A stretch of 64,000 nt of DNA from Caproicibacterium amylolyticum (lineage in GTDB: Bacteria; Bacillota; Clostridia; Oscillospirales; Acutalibacteraceae), in assembly GCF_014467055.1 (NCBI RefSeq), contig NZ_CP060696.1:2046001-2110000 (forward strand), in the 5' to 3' direction. Under the pieces are notes generated by a model, which worked only from the letters and a program-made list of their open reading frames with translations, did no database searches and was not told the DNA's origin. Position numbers and translations under genes: made by a program. Positions 53,971 to 62,290 of the stretch are shown here, piece by piece. Positions within the stretch are counted from its first letter, which is position 1. Every line of letters begins with the position of its first letter.

Positions 53971-53983
53971 ATTTCTGCCCATT
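53947..53983. terminator. Bidirectional terminator of hxlR-type and GH43 genes
   Basis: ATGGGCAGA and TCTGCCCAT flank an AT-rich loop. On the minus strand the stem is followed by seven T residues. It overlaps the hxlR-type stop codon. Confidence 0.75.
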
Positions 53984-54006
53984 CTCTTTATCATTTTTAC
54001 CTCACG

Positions 54007-55566
54007 TCAGTCTGCTGTTTCACAGGAATACTCAAAATTTGAAAAGTCAGCTGTACCGCCGCTCATTTTTTCAGAAAACAAAAACAGTGCAAATCGGCAG
54101 CCGGTAAAATGGTCTAATTTGAAATACAGCTTATGCGTGATACCGAGTTTTCTCCACGTGCTCTGCTCTTTGTAGAAAAACTCCGCTTCGTCCTTTTCAT
54201 TTTCAAAGTCAACATGCAGTTTTAGCTGCACAACAGGATTGTCAAGCGGTATCCGTGCAACCTCAGTCGGGGGTGTTCCCGGCTGCCCTTGTGCGGATGC
54301 ATTCTCCGCTTTCTTTTCCGTCATCACCAAAAAGTACTGCCCATCATCTTTGGCAACCGCAATGTACCCATAACAACCCTGAAACGCGCAGAGCCCAGCG
54401 CAGTCACCATCTTGCAGCTCGGATGCGTCCAAGGTCACACAAGCGCTGCAGGCTGGACCCCACATCCGCTGTGTCAGCGTATTGACAGCATGCTCTACAC
54501 TGCTGCAGCATTTGCCGGAAGTAATGCGGAAATGGCCGGGACGCTCTGTAACTGACCACAGGCTGTTATTCGGTTCATGGTTCCACTGCCAGAAACTTTT
54601 CAGATGAACATTGCTGCAGCTGTCTGGCTGACACTGAAAATTATCACTCCCCGCAAGTGGGCTGTAGGAATAGCCGGGACGGGTACTTTCCGCCGTCAAC
54701 TGTTGTGGCACTTTGCCATTTACGCCTAACACTGGAAAGTCATTCTCCCACTTCACCGGCACCAGCACCGGTACGCGGCCGACCGCCCCGCGGTCCTGAA
54801 ACAGCATAGCGTACCACTTTCCATCCGGAGTATCCACAATGCCGCCCTGCGCAACACCAGCGTTGAAGTAACCGAGGTCATCGTCCAGCACGTTTCCGCC
54901 AGTAAACTCGCCGGTAAGGGAGTCCGCATAAAAGCAGGCCTCCACACGCCGCTTGGAACCATCAGCCAGCCAATGGATGAAGAAAACATAATAGTGCCCG
55001 TTAATTTTATAAATATGGGAACCTTCGTAGCCAAGGCAGACATTTTCCTTGTCCTGAACGATTATTCTGTCCAGTCCGCCTGGTTTGGGACCGCTCAAAT
55101 CACTGCAAAGTTCTGTCAGGTGAATTTCTGTATTGCCGTAAACAATGTAAATTTTTCCGTCATCATCAAAAAGCAAGGAATTGTCATGATAGAATCCTGC
55201 AATATTCTGCTTCTTCCACGGCCCCTCAATTTTTTCAGATTGATACAGGTAGGTCTTATGTGTGTCATTGGCGACAAAACAGATGTAAAACTTACCGTTA
55301 TGCCGGCGAATGGAAGCCGCCCACATTCCCTGCCCGTATATGGTCTTTTCCCCCTGCAGCCGCTGTGCCGGCGTGCTGTCCAGTGTATCATAGACATAAG
55401 AAGCTATTTCCCAGTGAAGCAAATCATAGGAACGCAGAATCACCGCACCTGGCATAAAGTGCATAGTGGTACTCACCATATAATAGGTATCCTCCACGCG
55501 AATGACATCGAGATCCGGATAATCGGTCCATAAAATCGGATTTTGGACTGTCTGTTTGGTTTCCAT
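54007..55566 (-). CDS. Glycoside hydrolase family 43 (beta-xylosidase/arabinofuranosidase)
   Basis: A 519-residue cytoplasmic enzyme acting on xylo-oligosaccharides. The five-bladed propeller spans about 8-300. The catalytic base is D18 in YPDLDVIRV, the pKa-modulating Asp is in HDNSLLFDDDG, and the acid is the Glu of GYEGSHIYKINGHYY. The remaining 200 residues form the beta-sandwich C2 domain usual in GH43 xylosidases. It is the last gene of the xylan locus. It is separated from GH8 by a terminator-like hairpin, so its expression may be lower. Confidence 0.9.
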   Translation of the reverse strand: METKQTVQNPILWTDYPDLDVIRVEDTYYMVSTTMHFMPGAVILRSYDLLHWEIASYVYDTLDSTPAQRLQGEKTIYGQGMWAASIRRHNGKFYICFVANDTHKTYLYQSEKIEGPWKKQNIAGFYHDNSLLFDDDGKIYIVYGNTEIHLTELCSDLSGPKPGGLDRIIVQDKENVCLGYEGSHIYKINGHYYVFFIHWLADGSKRRVEACFYADSLTGEFTGGNVLDDDLGYFNAGVAQGGIVDTPDGKWYAMLFQDRGAVGRVPVLVPVKWENDFPVLGVNGKVPQQLTAESTRPGYSYSPLAGSDNFQCQPDSCSNVHLKSFWQWNHEPNNSLWSVTERPGHFRITSGKCCSSVEHAVNTLTQRMWGPACSACVTLDASELQDGDCAGLCAFQGCYGYIAVAKDDGQYFLVMTEKKAENASAQGQPGTPPTEVARIPLDNPVVQLKLHVDFENEKDEAEFFYKEQSTWRKLGITHKLYFKLDHFTGCRFALFLFSEKMSGGTADFSNFEYSCETAD

Positions 55567-55587
55567 ACAAAAATTCTCCTTGTTTTA

Positions 55588-55626
55588 TAAAAAGGCAGAG
55601 CATCCTTTTTCATGGATACTCTGCTG
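55588..55626 (-). terminator. Hairpin/terminator between the GH8 and GH43 genes
   Basis: Minus-strand AGCAGAGTATCC and GGATGCTCTGCCTTTTT form a stem with a T tract inside the operon, probably giving partial termination. Confidence 0.7.
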
Positions 55627-55635
55627 AAAATTATT

Positions 55636-56781
55636 TTACCAGATACGGTAATTGCCGCTGAGCGCGAGGAATGCAAATAAATACAAGCAATTATCATAAT
55701 AGCGGCGGTCGCCAGCACGCAGCGGTGTATTCCAAAAGTTTTCCACACACTGCCGTGCAAAACTGCCCTGTGCCGCAAGACTCGCCTGTGCATTCACCGC
55801 TGTCATGGCGACCGGATGCAGTGCCTTCCCCTCCAGCACAGTTCCATCAATAGCATAGATTCCAATCGGATTTTCCCGCACAGTCTCGCAGAAAAATTTC
55901 TGCAGGCGGTCCGTTTCCTGTACTGCCCAGCTGTCCGCGGCAAACCAGCTGTAGTCCAGTGCTACATTGGCAACGGTACGGTAGGCATCGCTGTAATACC
56001 AGTCGTGCCGGCCGCCCCAGCGTCCGGGCTTCTCCACATGTGGAGAACCGTCAAATTCCGAATACTCTGCACTTAAACCGGTAACCGGATGGCAGGCTTT
56101 TTTCAGGTACGCACGGCTTGCCTGCGCGGCGGCTTTCCAGAAGGGCCGGTCTGCCTCCTCTGCCCACAAAGCAAAGAGCTCGTAAAAGTGTGGCAGATGG
56201 TAAGAGGGATCTGTAAAGTCCACTTCAGGAATAAAGCGAATCAGATGATTTTGGGAATCCCACATAGCGCGGCCCTGCATACCATTTTCCCCCTTGTGGA
56301 TACAGATATGCAGCAATGTGCGCGCTTGTTCACTATAGTTGAAAATGCCCGTTCCATCGCCCCAGCGGTGAGAAGCAAACAGAAGTGCCATTGCAAAGTA
56401 CTCTTCGCCATCCGGTGCAGGACCCCATGCGTTTTTGGTTCCATCCACCGCGCAGGACCACGCAAAATACCCGGCATTTACTCCTGACTCCATGTACATA
56501 TAAGTTTTCGCCCATTTCCACAGGCGGTCAAACTCCTCTTTCTTATTCAGCTGCACGCACATCATCATGCCGTAGGACATACCTTCTGTGCGTGCATCAT
56601 GGTTGCCTGTGTCTTCCATGTAACCCATATTACTGCCGACCGGATGATAAATGCGTTCTTCTTCTGTGCCGTAAAACATGGTCTGAAAGATTTTTTCCAG
56701 ACGCTGCCGGATTTCTTTTTCTGAATAGCCGTATTCAGAAAAGACATTCCGATAAACTCCGGTTTCAAATGCGCCTTTCAT
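55636..56781 (-). CDS. Glycoside hydrolase family 8, reducing-end xylose-releasing exo-oligoxylanase
   Basis: A 381-residue enzyme without a signal peptide. The segment NMGYMEDTGNHDARTEGMSY, with acid E66, closely matches the Rex subfamily, which removes xylose from the reducing end of short xylo-oligosaccharides. AWGPAPDGEEYFAMAL and GGRHDWYYSDAYRTVANVALD are other family blocks. Cytoplasmic location agrees with import of oligosaccharides by the adjacent ABC transporter. It starts 25 nt after the second permease gene. Confidence 0.9.
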   Translation of the reverse strand: MKGAFETGVYRNVFSEYGYSEKEIRQRLEKIFQTMFYGTEEERIYHPVGSNMGYMEDTGNHDARTEGMSYGMMMCVQLNKKEEFDRLWKWAKTYMYMESGVNAGYFAWSCAVDGTKNAWGPAPDGEEYFAMALLFASHRWGDGTGIFNYSEQARTLLHICIHKGENGMQGRAMWDSQNHLIRFIPEVDFTDPSYHLPHFYELFALWAEEADRPFWKAAAQASRAYLKKACHPVTGLSAEYSEFDGSPHVEKPGRWGGRHDWYYSDAYRTVANVALDYSWFAADSWAVQETDRLQKFFCETVRENPIGIYAIDGTVLEGKALHPVAMTAVNAQASLAAQGSFARQCVENFWNTPLRAGDRRYYDNCLYLFAFLALSGNYRIW

Positions 56782-56806
56782 TTATAAGGTTCCTCCTGCC
56801 ATATGA

Positions 56807-57736
56807 TTATTCTTTCACTGCGCCCAGTGTCATGCCGGTAACAAAGTACCGCTGCAGGAACGGATACAGGCAGACAATCGGCACCATCGTAATAATGGAA
56901 GAAGCCGCGCGGATAGACGCAGGTGTAACTGCATTTGCGCCGCTGTTCTTCATGGTATCTACCGAAGCTGAACTGCCTGCACCGGAACCGGTAACAGAGG
57001 AAAGCAGTTTCATCAACTCATACTGCAGTGTAGTATACTGCGAACTGACGCGATTGTAAAGCATGGCGTCAAACCAGCTGTTCCAGTGCCCAACTGCAAT
57101 GAACAGTGCAACGGTAGCCAGAACCGGCATGCACAGCGGAAGGGTAATCTTTACAAAAATCGTCATATAACCTGCGCCGTCCAGCTGGGCAGACTCTTCC
57201 AGACTAATTGGCAGGCCCTCCATGTAGCTGCGGATGACCAGCAGGTTAAAGGCGCCGGTCAGGCCCGGAATAATATATACCCAGAAGGAATTGGTCAGCC
57301 CCATGCTTTTATAGATGAGGAAAATCGGGATCATGCCGCCGTTAACGTACATGGTAATTACCCAAAAAAGATTCATCTGCTTTTTCAGCAAATATTTCGG
57401 GCGGCTGCACATGAATGCCAGCAGCGCGGTAATAAACAATCCCAAAACCGTACCCAGAACCGTACGAGCAACACTGTTCCAAAGGCCGGTCATCAGTGTC
57501 TGCTTGGCAAGTACGGTCTGGTAGTTGTAAAGCGTAAATTCACGCGGCCAAAGGTAAATGCCGCCGCGGAGGGCATCTGTTGCATTGTTGAAAGAAATTG
57601 CAAGTGTATTCAGAACCGGATACAGCGTTACCGCAATGAATAAAATCAAAAAAATCGTATTACATACAGTAAACACACGGTCTGCTGTTGTTTGTGGGCG
57701 CTTATGTCTTTTGATTGAAACTATTTTTTCAGCCAT
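56807..57736 (-). CDS. Carbohydrate ABC transporter permease (LplC/YtcP type)
   Basis: A 309-residue permease with six helices. The coupling loop reads LEESAQLDGAGYMTIFVKI. The opening ADRVFTVCNTIFLILFIAVT and the ending RYFVTGMTLGAVKE are typical of LplC. The ATG at 57736 has AAGGAGGAAAG upstream; the longer frame to 57802 has none. It pairs with the next permease and the 575-residue lipoprotein. Such three-part systems use a shared MsmX-type ATPase encoded elsewhere, and indeed no ATPase is present here. Confidence 0.9.
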   Translation of the reverse strand: MAEKIVSIKRHKRPQTTADRVFTVCNTIFLILFIAVTLYPVLNTLAISFNNATDALRGGIYLWPREFTLYNYQTVLAKQTLMTGLWNSVARTVLGTVLGLFITALLAFMCSRPKYLLKKQMNLFWVITMYVNGGMIPIFLIYKSMGLTNSFWVYIIPGLTGAFNLLVIRSYMEGLPISLEESAQLDGAGYMTIFVKITLPLCMPVLATVALFIAVGHWNSWFDAMLYNRVSSQYTTLQYELMKLLSSVTGSGAGSSASVDTMKNSGANAVTPASIRAASSIITMVPIVCLYPFLQRYFVTGMTLGAVKE

Positions 57737-57749
57737 ACTGCTTTCCTCC

Positions 57750-58709
57750 TTAAAACAATCTGGTATCGCTTGTGCGCTTTGCCACTTGGTTTGCAATGAC
57801 AATCAGGACAATGCTGACCGCGCTCTTGAAAATACCGGCAGCGGTGCCAAGTGAAAAGTCATTCTGGCTGATGCCCCATTTCAACACGTAAATATCGATT
57901 GTCTGTGAGAAGTTGCGCACAACGTCATTGCCCAGCAGGTACTGTACCTCAAATCCGGCATTCAGCACATTGCCGATGTTCATAATCAGAAGGATAATAA
58001 TGGTGGTTGAAATGCCCGGCAAAGTCACGTGGCGGATCCTTGCCCAGCGGCCGCCGCCGTCGATGGAAACCGCTTCATAAAGACTGGGATCAATCGCGGT
58101 AATTGCGGCAAGGTAGATAATCGCGTTCCAGCCGGTCTCTTTCCAGACCATTGCAAATGCTTCAATCCACCAAAACCAGGTCGGTTGTGCAAAGAAATTG
58201 ATGGGGTCTGAAACAACATGCAATTTTACAAGCAGGTCATTTACAATGCCGGTACTGCCAAGTGTGTCCAGCAGAATGCCGCAGGCAACGACCCAGGAAA
58301 GGAAGTGCGGCAGGTAGGAAACCGTCTGCACAAACTTTTTGCCCGGCAGGCAGCGCACTTCGTTCAGCAGGATTGCGAACGCGATTGCAAAAACGGTGCC
58401 GAGCACCAGGTTCAGAATGCTCATGGCAAGGGTATTTCGCACAGTTTCCCAAAAAGCAGAATCCTGAAACAGCTTCTGGAATACTTTCAAACCTACAAAT
58501 TTAGAACCAAACAGGCCATCACGAGCTTTGAAGTTTTGAAAGCCCATAATCCAGCCAATCAGCGGCAGATAGCAGAAAACAAAACCATAAATGAAGAACG
58601 GAATAGACAGAATCAAAAGAACCCGCTGATTTTTTGCCTCTTTAAGCCAGGCTTCCCTGTGTTCCTTTTTAATCTGTTTTTTTGTTGATACTTCGGCGTT
58701 TACAGCCAT
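57750..58709 (-). CDS. Carbohydrate ABC transporter permease (LplB/YtcO type)
   Basis: A 319-residue permease. The N-terminal cytoplasmic part is Lys/Glu-rich, followed by FFIYGFVFCYLPLIGWIMGF. The coupling loop reads YEAVSIDGGGRWARIRHVTL. SQTIDIYVLKWGISQNDFSL near the C-terminus is characteristic of LplB-like permeases. The ATG at 58709 has GAGGTG upstream. It lies 13 nt before its partner permease gene. Confidence 0.9.
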   Translation of the reverse strand: MAVNAEVSTKKQIKKEHREAWLKEAKNQRVLLILSIPFFIYGFVFCYLPLIGWIMGFQNFKARDGLFGSKFVGLKVFQKLFQDSAFWETVRNTLAMSILNLVLGTVFAIAFAILLNEVRCLPGKKFVQTVSYLPHFLSWVVACGILLDTLGSTGIVNDLLVKLHVVSDPINFFAQPTWFWWIEAFAMVWKETGWNAIIYLAAITAIDPSLYEAVSIDGGGRWARIRHVTLPGISTTIIILLIMNIGNVLNAGFEVQYLLGNDVVRNFSQTIDIYVLKWGISQNDFSLGTAAGIFKSAVSIVLIVIANQVAKRTSDTRLF

Positions 58710-58738
58710 TGGAATCACCTCGCGCATTTACTTACAGT

Positions 58739-58788
58739 AAAACAAACGGCCCGGCATCTGATGTCCTGAGCCGAGGCCGTTTGTTTCA
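58739..58788 (-). terminator. Intercistronic hairpin after the sugar-binding lipoprotein gene
   Basis: AAACAAACGGCC and GGCCGTTTGTTT form a 12-bp stem. Such hairpins after binding-protein genes stabilise that part of the mRNA and reduce expression of the permeases. Confidence 0.7.
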
Positions 58789-58805
58789 AGCTTTTTCAGT
58801 TATAA

Positions 58806-60533
58806 TTACTTGGAAGAAGTTTCGTACTTTTTAGCAGCCTCTACACGATTCTTTACCGCTTCCTCTGCCTTAGTCATGTAAACTGCCGCATTCGTTGCTT
58901 TATAAGCAGTCATGTAAGAATTCCACTCGGAATCAAAGCTGTCTGCCATGCAGACCTTCGGCAACCACTGATGCTTAACGTCTGCCATCTTAGTCCATGC
59001 AACTTTTGCTTCATCTTCTGCAGAAAGGGTGTCAGAGAATGTGTAAATTGGGTACCATGCGCCAGGAGTTTCATTATCGCCAAGCATATCAACATATGTT
59101 TTTGCGTTGTATGCCTTGAAGCATTCTTTCAGGTTCTGGCTTAAACCGCTTTGGAACTCACTTATCTGTTCCGCAGGTGTAGCTGCATTTTTGTTGTCCA
59201 GAATCTGGCCTTTAAAATTCGGGAAGTAGGAGTAACTGCAGAAATGAGATGCCTTATAGGTTGTGTCATTTGCCTTGTCACGCATTGCCTGTGTACGGGT
59301 GAACATGCCGTCTGTACCGACATTGTAATCTGTATCTTTGACACCCCAAGCACGCAGGGAAACAACTTCGGGGCTGAGCAGGTCATTGATGAACTGAAGG
59401 GCACCTTCAACGTCTTTGCAGCTGGTAGTAATACCGACGCCACCTGCAACGTTTGTAACGTTCTGCGTTGTGTGCCACTGGTTCTTTACACCTTCTTTGA
59501 TCGTAATCGGCAGCGGTACATATTCGCAGCCCTCAGCGTCCAGTTTCTGTGTTTTCAGTGCAGCGTTTACATTGTTCGAGAAATCCCAGTACTGGTCGAT
59601 CATGCCGAGCACAGCGCCAGTGGAAAGCTTGGAGATGTACTGATCATACTTCTGCGTAAAACTCTCCGGGTCAACAATACCTTTTTTGTACTCGGTGTTC
59701 AGCTTCTGGAAGTAGGTTTTTGCGGTTGGGGTTGTGTTGTAATCAGTAACCTTCAGGGTCTTCGGGTCAACGATGCAACTGCCGTCGTTCGGATAGCCAT
59801 CGAGGAACTGGGGTGCATTCTCCAGGCAGAAGTAACGCCAGTCATCGCAAAGAATGGTGTAGCCAATATTCTTTGTACCGCTCTTCATGGTTGGATTCGC
59901 CTTCAGGTACTTTTCAATCAGGTCAAAATACTGATCCATCGTGGTAATCTTCGGGTAATTTGCCCATTTCAGTACGCGGGTCTGAATCCAAAATGCTTCA
60001 TCGTTATGAATCGTGTTTGTGGGCTTACCATTCGTCACGCTGAACTGCGGCAGATAATAAATATGACCGCCGTTTGCATTCTTGATTGCATCCCACTGCT
60101 CTTCTGTGAAGTATTTCTTAATGTTCGGATATTTATCTATGTAGTTGTCCAGCTGTATAAACGCACCGGCATCCACTAAAGAACGGGTTGCGTCACTGCC
60201 GTCTACAAAGTCCGGATACTCACCGCCGGCAATCAGGGTTCCGATGGCTTCCTTGGCACTCTGCCCGGTCAGCCATGTTTCTTTGCACTTGGCGCCGATT
60301 AGGTCTGTGATTTTCTTTTGTACTTCGTTGTCGTCATTGATTTCCGTACCCGGCACTGCGAAGAACGCTTTGAACTGTTTTACCTCGCCGGATTTTCTAG
60401 CAGTGGAGGCTGTGCTGGCCGCACTGCCTGACGCAGTAGAATCACCGCTGCCGCCTGTTGCACAGCCGGCCATGCTGCTCACCATCAGCGCTGCAGCAAC
60501 TGCAAGCGCCAAAAGCTTTTTACCTGGTTTCAT
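58806..60533 (-). CDS. Extracellular oligosaccharide-binding lipoprotein (LplA type)
   Basis: A 575-residue solute-binding protein. The signal ends MAGC with lipid attachment at C24, followed by a Ser/Thr/Ala/Gly linker. The mature part matches large YtcQ/LplA-type proteins (KKITDLIGAKCKETWLTGQS, then GGEYPDFVDGSDATRSLVDAG). Its genes for two permeases, GH8 and GH43 imply xylo-oligosaccharides as ligand. It is the first gene of the operon, with GGGAGGAA before the ATG, a promoter near 60600, and the two-component genes upstream. Confidence 0.9.
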   Translation of the reverse strand: MKPGKKLLALAVAAALMVSSMAGCATGGSGDSTASGSAASTASTARKSGEVKQFKAFFAVPGTEINDDNEVQKKITDLIGAKCKETWLTGQSAKEAIGTLIAGGEYPDFVDGSDATRSLVDAGAFIQLDNYIDKYPNIKKYFTEEQWDAIKNANGGHIYYLPQFSVTNGKPTNTIHNDEAFWIQTRVLKWANYPKITTMDQYFDLIEKYLKANPTMKSGTKNIGYTILCDDWRYFCLENAPQFLDGYPNDGSCIVDPKTLKVTDYNTTPTAKTYFQKLNTEYKKGIVDPESFTQKYDQYISKLSTGAVLGMIDQYWDFSNNVNAALKTQKLDAEGCEYVPLPITIKEGVKNQWHTTQNVTNVAGGVGITTSCKDVEGALQFINDLLSPEVVSLRAWGVKDTDYNVGTDGMFTRTQAMRDKANDTTYKASHFCSYSYFPNFKGQILDNKNAATPAEQISEFQSGLSQNLKECFKAYNAKTYVDMLGDNETPGAWYPIYTFSDTLSAEDEAKVAWTKMADVKHQWLPKVCMADSFDSEWNSYMTAYKATNAAVYMTKAEEAVKNRVEAAKKYETSSK

Positions 60534-60594
60534 TGTCGATTCCTCCCAAAATTATTTGTGATTGTGCAATCACTTTCTTTGTTTTGCTGAAATT

Positions 60595-60624
60595 ATTATA
60601 AGCTGTATTGTACAATCTGCACAA
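60595..60624 (-). promoter_or_regulatory. Promoter of the xylo-oligosaccharide operon
   Basis: Minus-strand TTGTGC (60619-60624), 18-nt spacer, TATAAT (60595-60600). The spacer contains the palindrome ATTGTACAAT (60607-60616), a possible regulator site. The weak -35 fits activation by the adjacent AraC-type response regulator. Confidence 0.6.
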
Positions 60625-60641
60625 CAGGGCAAAGTTCAAAT

Positions 60642-60692
60642 AAAAACGGGGGAAATTATAGTTTCCGCAAAGTTACTATAATTTCGCCCGTT
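60642..60692 (-). terminator. Terminator of the two-component genes
   Basis: Minus-strand ACGGGCGAAATTATAGT and ACTATAATTTCCCCCGTTTTT form a long hairpin with a T tract, past the response regulator stop. Confidence 0.8.
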
Positions 60693-60712
60693 AAACAGTA
60701 TTTTACTGGTTG

Positions 60713-62290
60713 CTATTCCCTTGCACCGGCCTGCCGCCGAAATTTGGTCGGTGTACAGCCCTTTAATTTTACAAAACGGTCAATAAAATAATCGATATCC
60801 CGGTAACCGACCTTATTTGCAATTTCGTACACCTTTGCATCCGTTTGCAGCAGCATTTGCGCAGCTTTTTCTATGCGCAGCGAAACCAGATAATTTTTAA
60901 AACTCTTTCCAAATTGCTTTTTGAACAGCTGTCCCAGGTAGGCACTGTTCAAGTAGTATTTTTCGCTCAGTGTTTTCAGGCTGATATCCTCCGCAAAGTG
61001 CTCCTCCACATCCCGCTCAATATCCGCCAGCACGCCTTTGGCCGATTTGTTGCGCAGCGTAGCAAGGTACTCCGCATACTCCAGCGCAAAATGCCGAAAG
61101 TGCGTTTCACTGCCATACATCATGTTGCGGTCGAACGCATTTTCGCTGATATAATGCAGAATTTCCTCCTGATTGATTTTGTCGTCCTGCTGCACCGCCA
61201 AATGTACGAACTGAAAAAGAATATAATCTATGTTCAAATTAATAAGGCCCGGCTCCAGATTCATCCGGCTTATCTGCTCGTAAAGCTTTGCCACGCAGGC
61301 TTCAATACCCGCACTGTCATTTTCCGCCACAGTGTTGATAAGCTTATCCAGTTCTGATTTTTGCAGAGAAGCAGCGCCGGAGCGCCCTTTCATTTCTTCC
61401 TCATACCAGACAATATCCCTGTCCATGGTAAAAGCCTGGCAGCTCTTTGCAATCTCCGCTGTACGGTATGACTCCGCAAGTTCCGTCAGCGCACCAACCT
61501 TGCACCCCGCATAAAACCAGACCGGCTCCTGTACAGCCTGCGTAACACATACGCGCAGCTGTTCCAAAAATGCATGCCCGCTGCCCGCGCCAGAGCGATT
61601 GCAGCAGATCAGTCCCACATCATAGCAGCCTTTCTGCTGCGTGACGTTAAACACGCAAAAACAGTTTTTTCGTTTCCCGGAAAAATCGATGCAGGCACGG
61701 TAGATTTTTCGCTGCACACCGCGTTTCTGTTCTTCTGACTGTTCTTTATCACCAGCCTCCATACCGATATACCGGTACTCCTGCGCCGTACCAATTTTTT
61801 TCTCAACGCCCGCAAGGTCGGCGGCGTCATACTTGCCCATCAGCAGCGCCACCATGCTGCGTGCATAGTAGGCCTCCTCCATACGCGCATTTTTCTGCTG
61901 CTGCAAAAGCTCTGCACTGACACTGCTGGCAATGCTGCGCAGCAGTTTGAGCAGTTCCTCTTTCTGCACCGGCTTTAGAATATACTCCAAGCACTGATAA
62001 CGCATGGCTTTCTGTGCATAAGAAAAATCGCTCATACCGCTAAGAATCACAAAACGTGCATCGGAAATGTGCTCGTTTCGCACCTTTTGCAGCAGTTCCA
62101 GCCCGTTCATTTCCGGCATGCGGATGTCGGCAATAATTAGGCTGACCGATTCCTGCTTTAAAAATTCCACTGCCTGCTTCCCGTTTTCCACTGTCCCGGC
62201 AATACAGAAACCTTCTGCCTCCCAGTCTATCATGGCGCGCAGCCCCTGCAAAATAAACGGTTCGTCATCCACTAAAAGCACTCTCAGCAT
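60713..62290 (-). CDS. Response regulator with AraC-type DNA-binding domain (YesN type)
   Basis: A 525-residue regulator. The receiver domain (1-120) has the acid pair DDE at 8-10 and phospho-acceptor D55 in LIIADIRMPEMNG. A linker region of about 280 residues follows. The C-terminal AraC HTH pair starts near 425, with KTLSEKYYLNSAYLGQLFKK and YEIANKVGYRDIDYFIDRFVKLKG. It overlaps the kinase gene by 7 nt. It probably activates the downstream oligosaccharide operon when the kinase senses xylan fragments. Confidence 0.93.
   Translation of the reverse strand: MLRVLLVDDEPFILQGLRAMIDWEAEGFCIAGTVENGKQAVEFLKQESVSLIIADIRMPEMNGLELLQKVRNEHISDARFVILSGMSDFSYAQKAMRYQCLEYILKPVQKEELLKLLRSIASSVSAELLQQQKNARMEEAYYARSMVALLMGKYDAADLAGVEKKIGTAQEYRYIGMEAGDKEQSEEQKRGVQRKIYRACIDFSGKRKNCFCVFNVTQQKGCYDVGLICCNRSGAGSGHAFLEQLRVCVTQAVQEPVWFYAGCKVGALTELAESYRTAEIAKSCQAFTMDRDIVWYEEEMKGRSGAASLQKSELDKLINTVAENDSAGIEACVAKLYEQISRMNLEPGLINLNIDYILFQFVHLAVQQDDKINQEEILHYISENAFDRNMMYGSETHFRHFALEYAEYLATLRNKSAKGVLADIERDVEEHFAEDISLKTLSEKYYLNSAYLGQLFKKQFGKSFKNYLVSLRIEKAAQMLLQTDAKVYEIANKVGYRDIDYFIDRFVKLKGCTPTKFRRQAGARE

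Noticed and set aside
59151..60179. A 342-codon plus-strand frame opposite the sugar-binding lipoprotein
   Set aside because: The minus-strand lipoprotein has signal peptide, lipobox and family motifs; the opposite frame has none.
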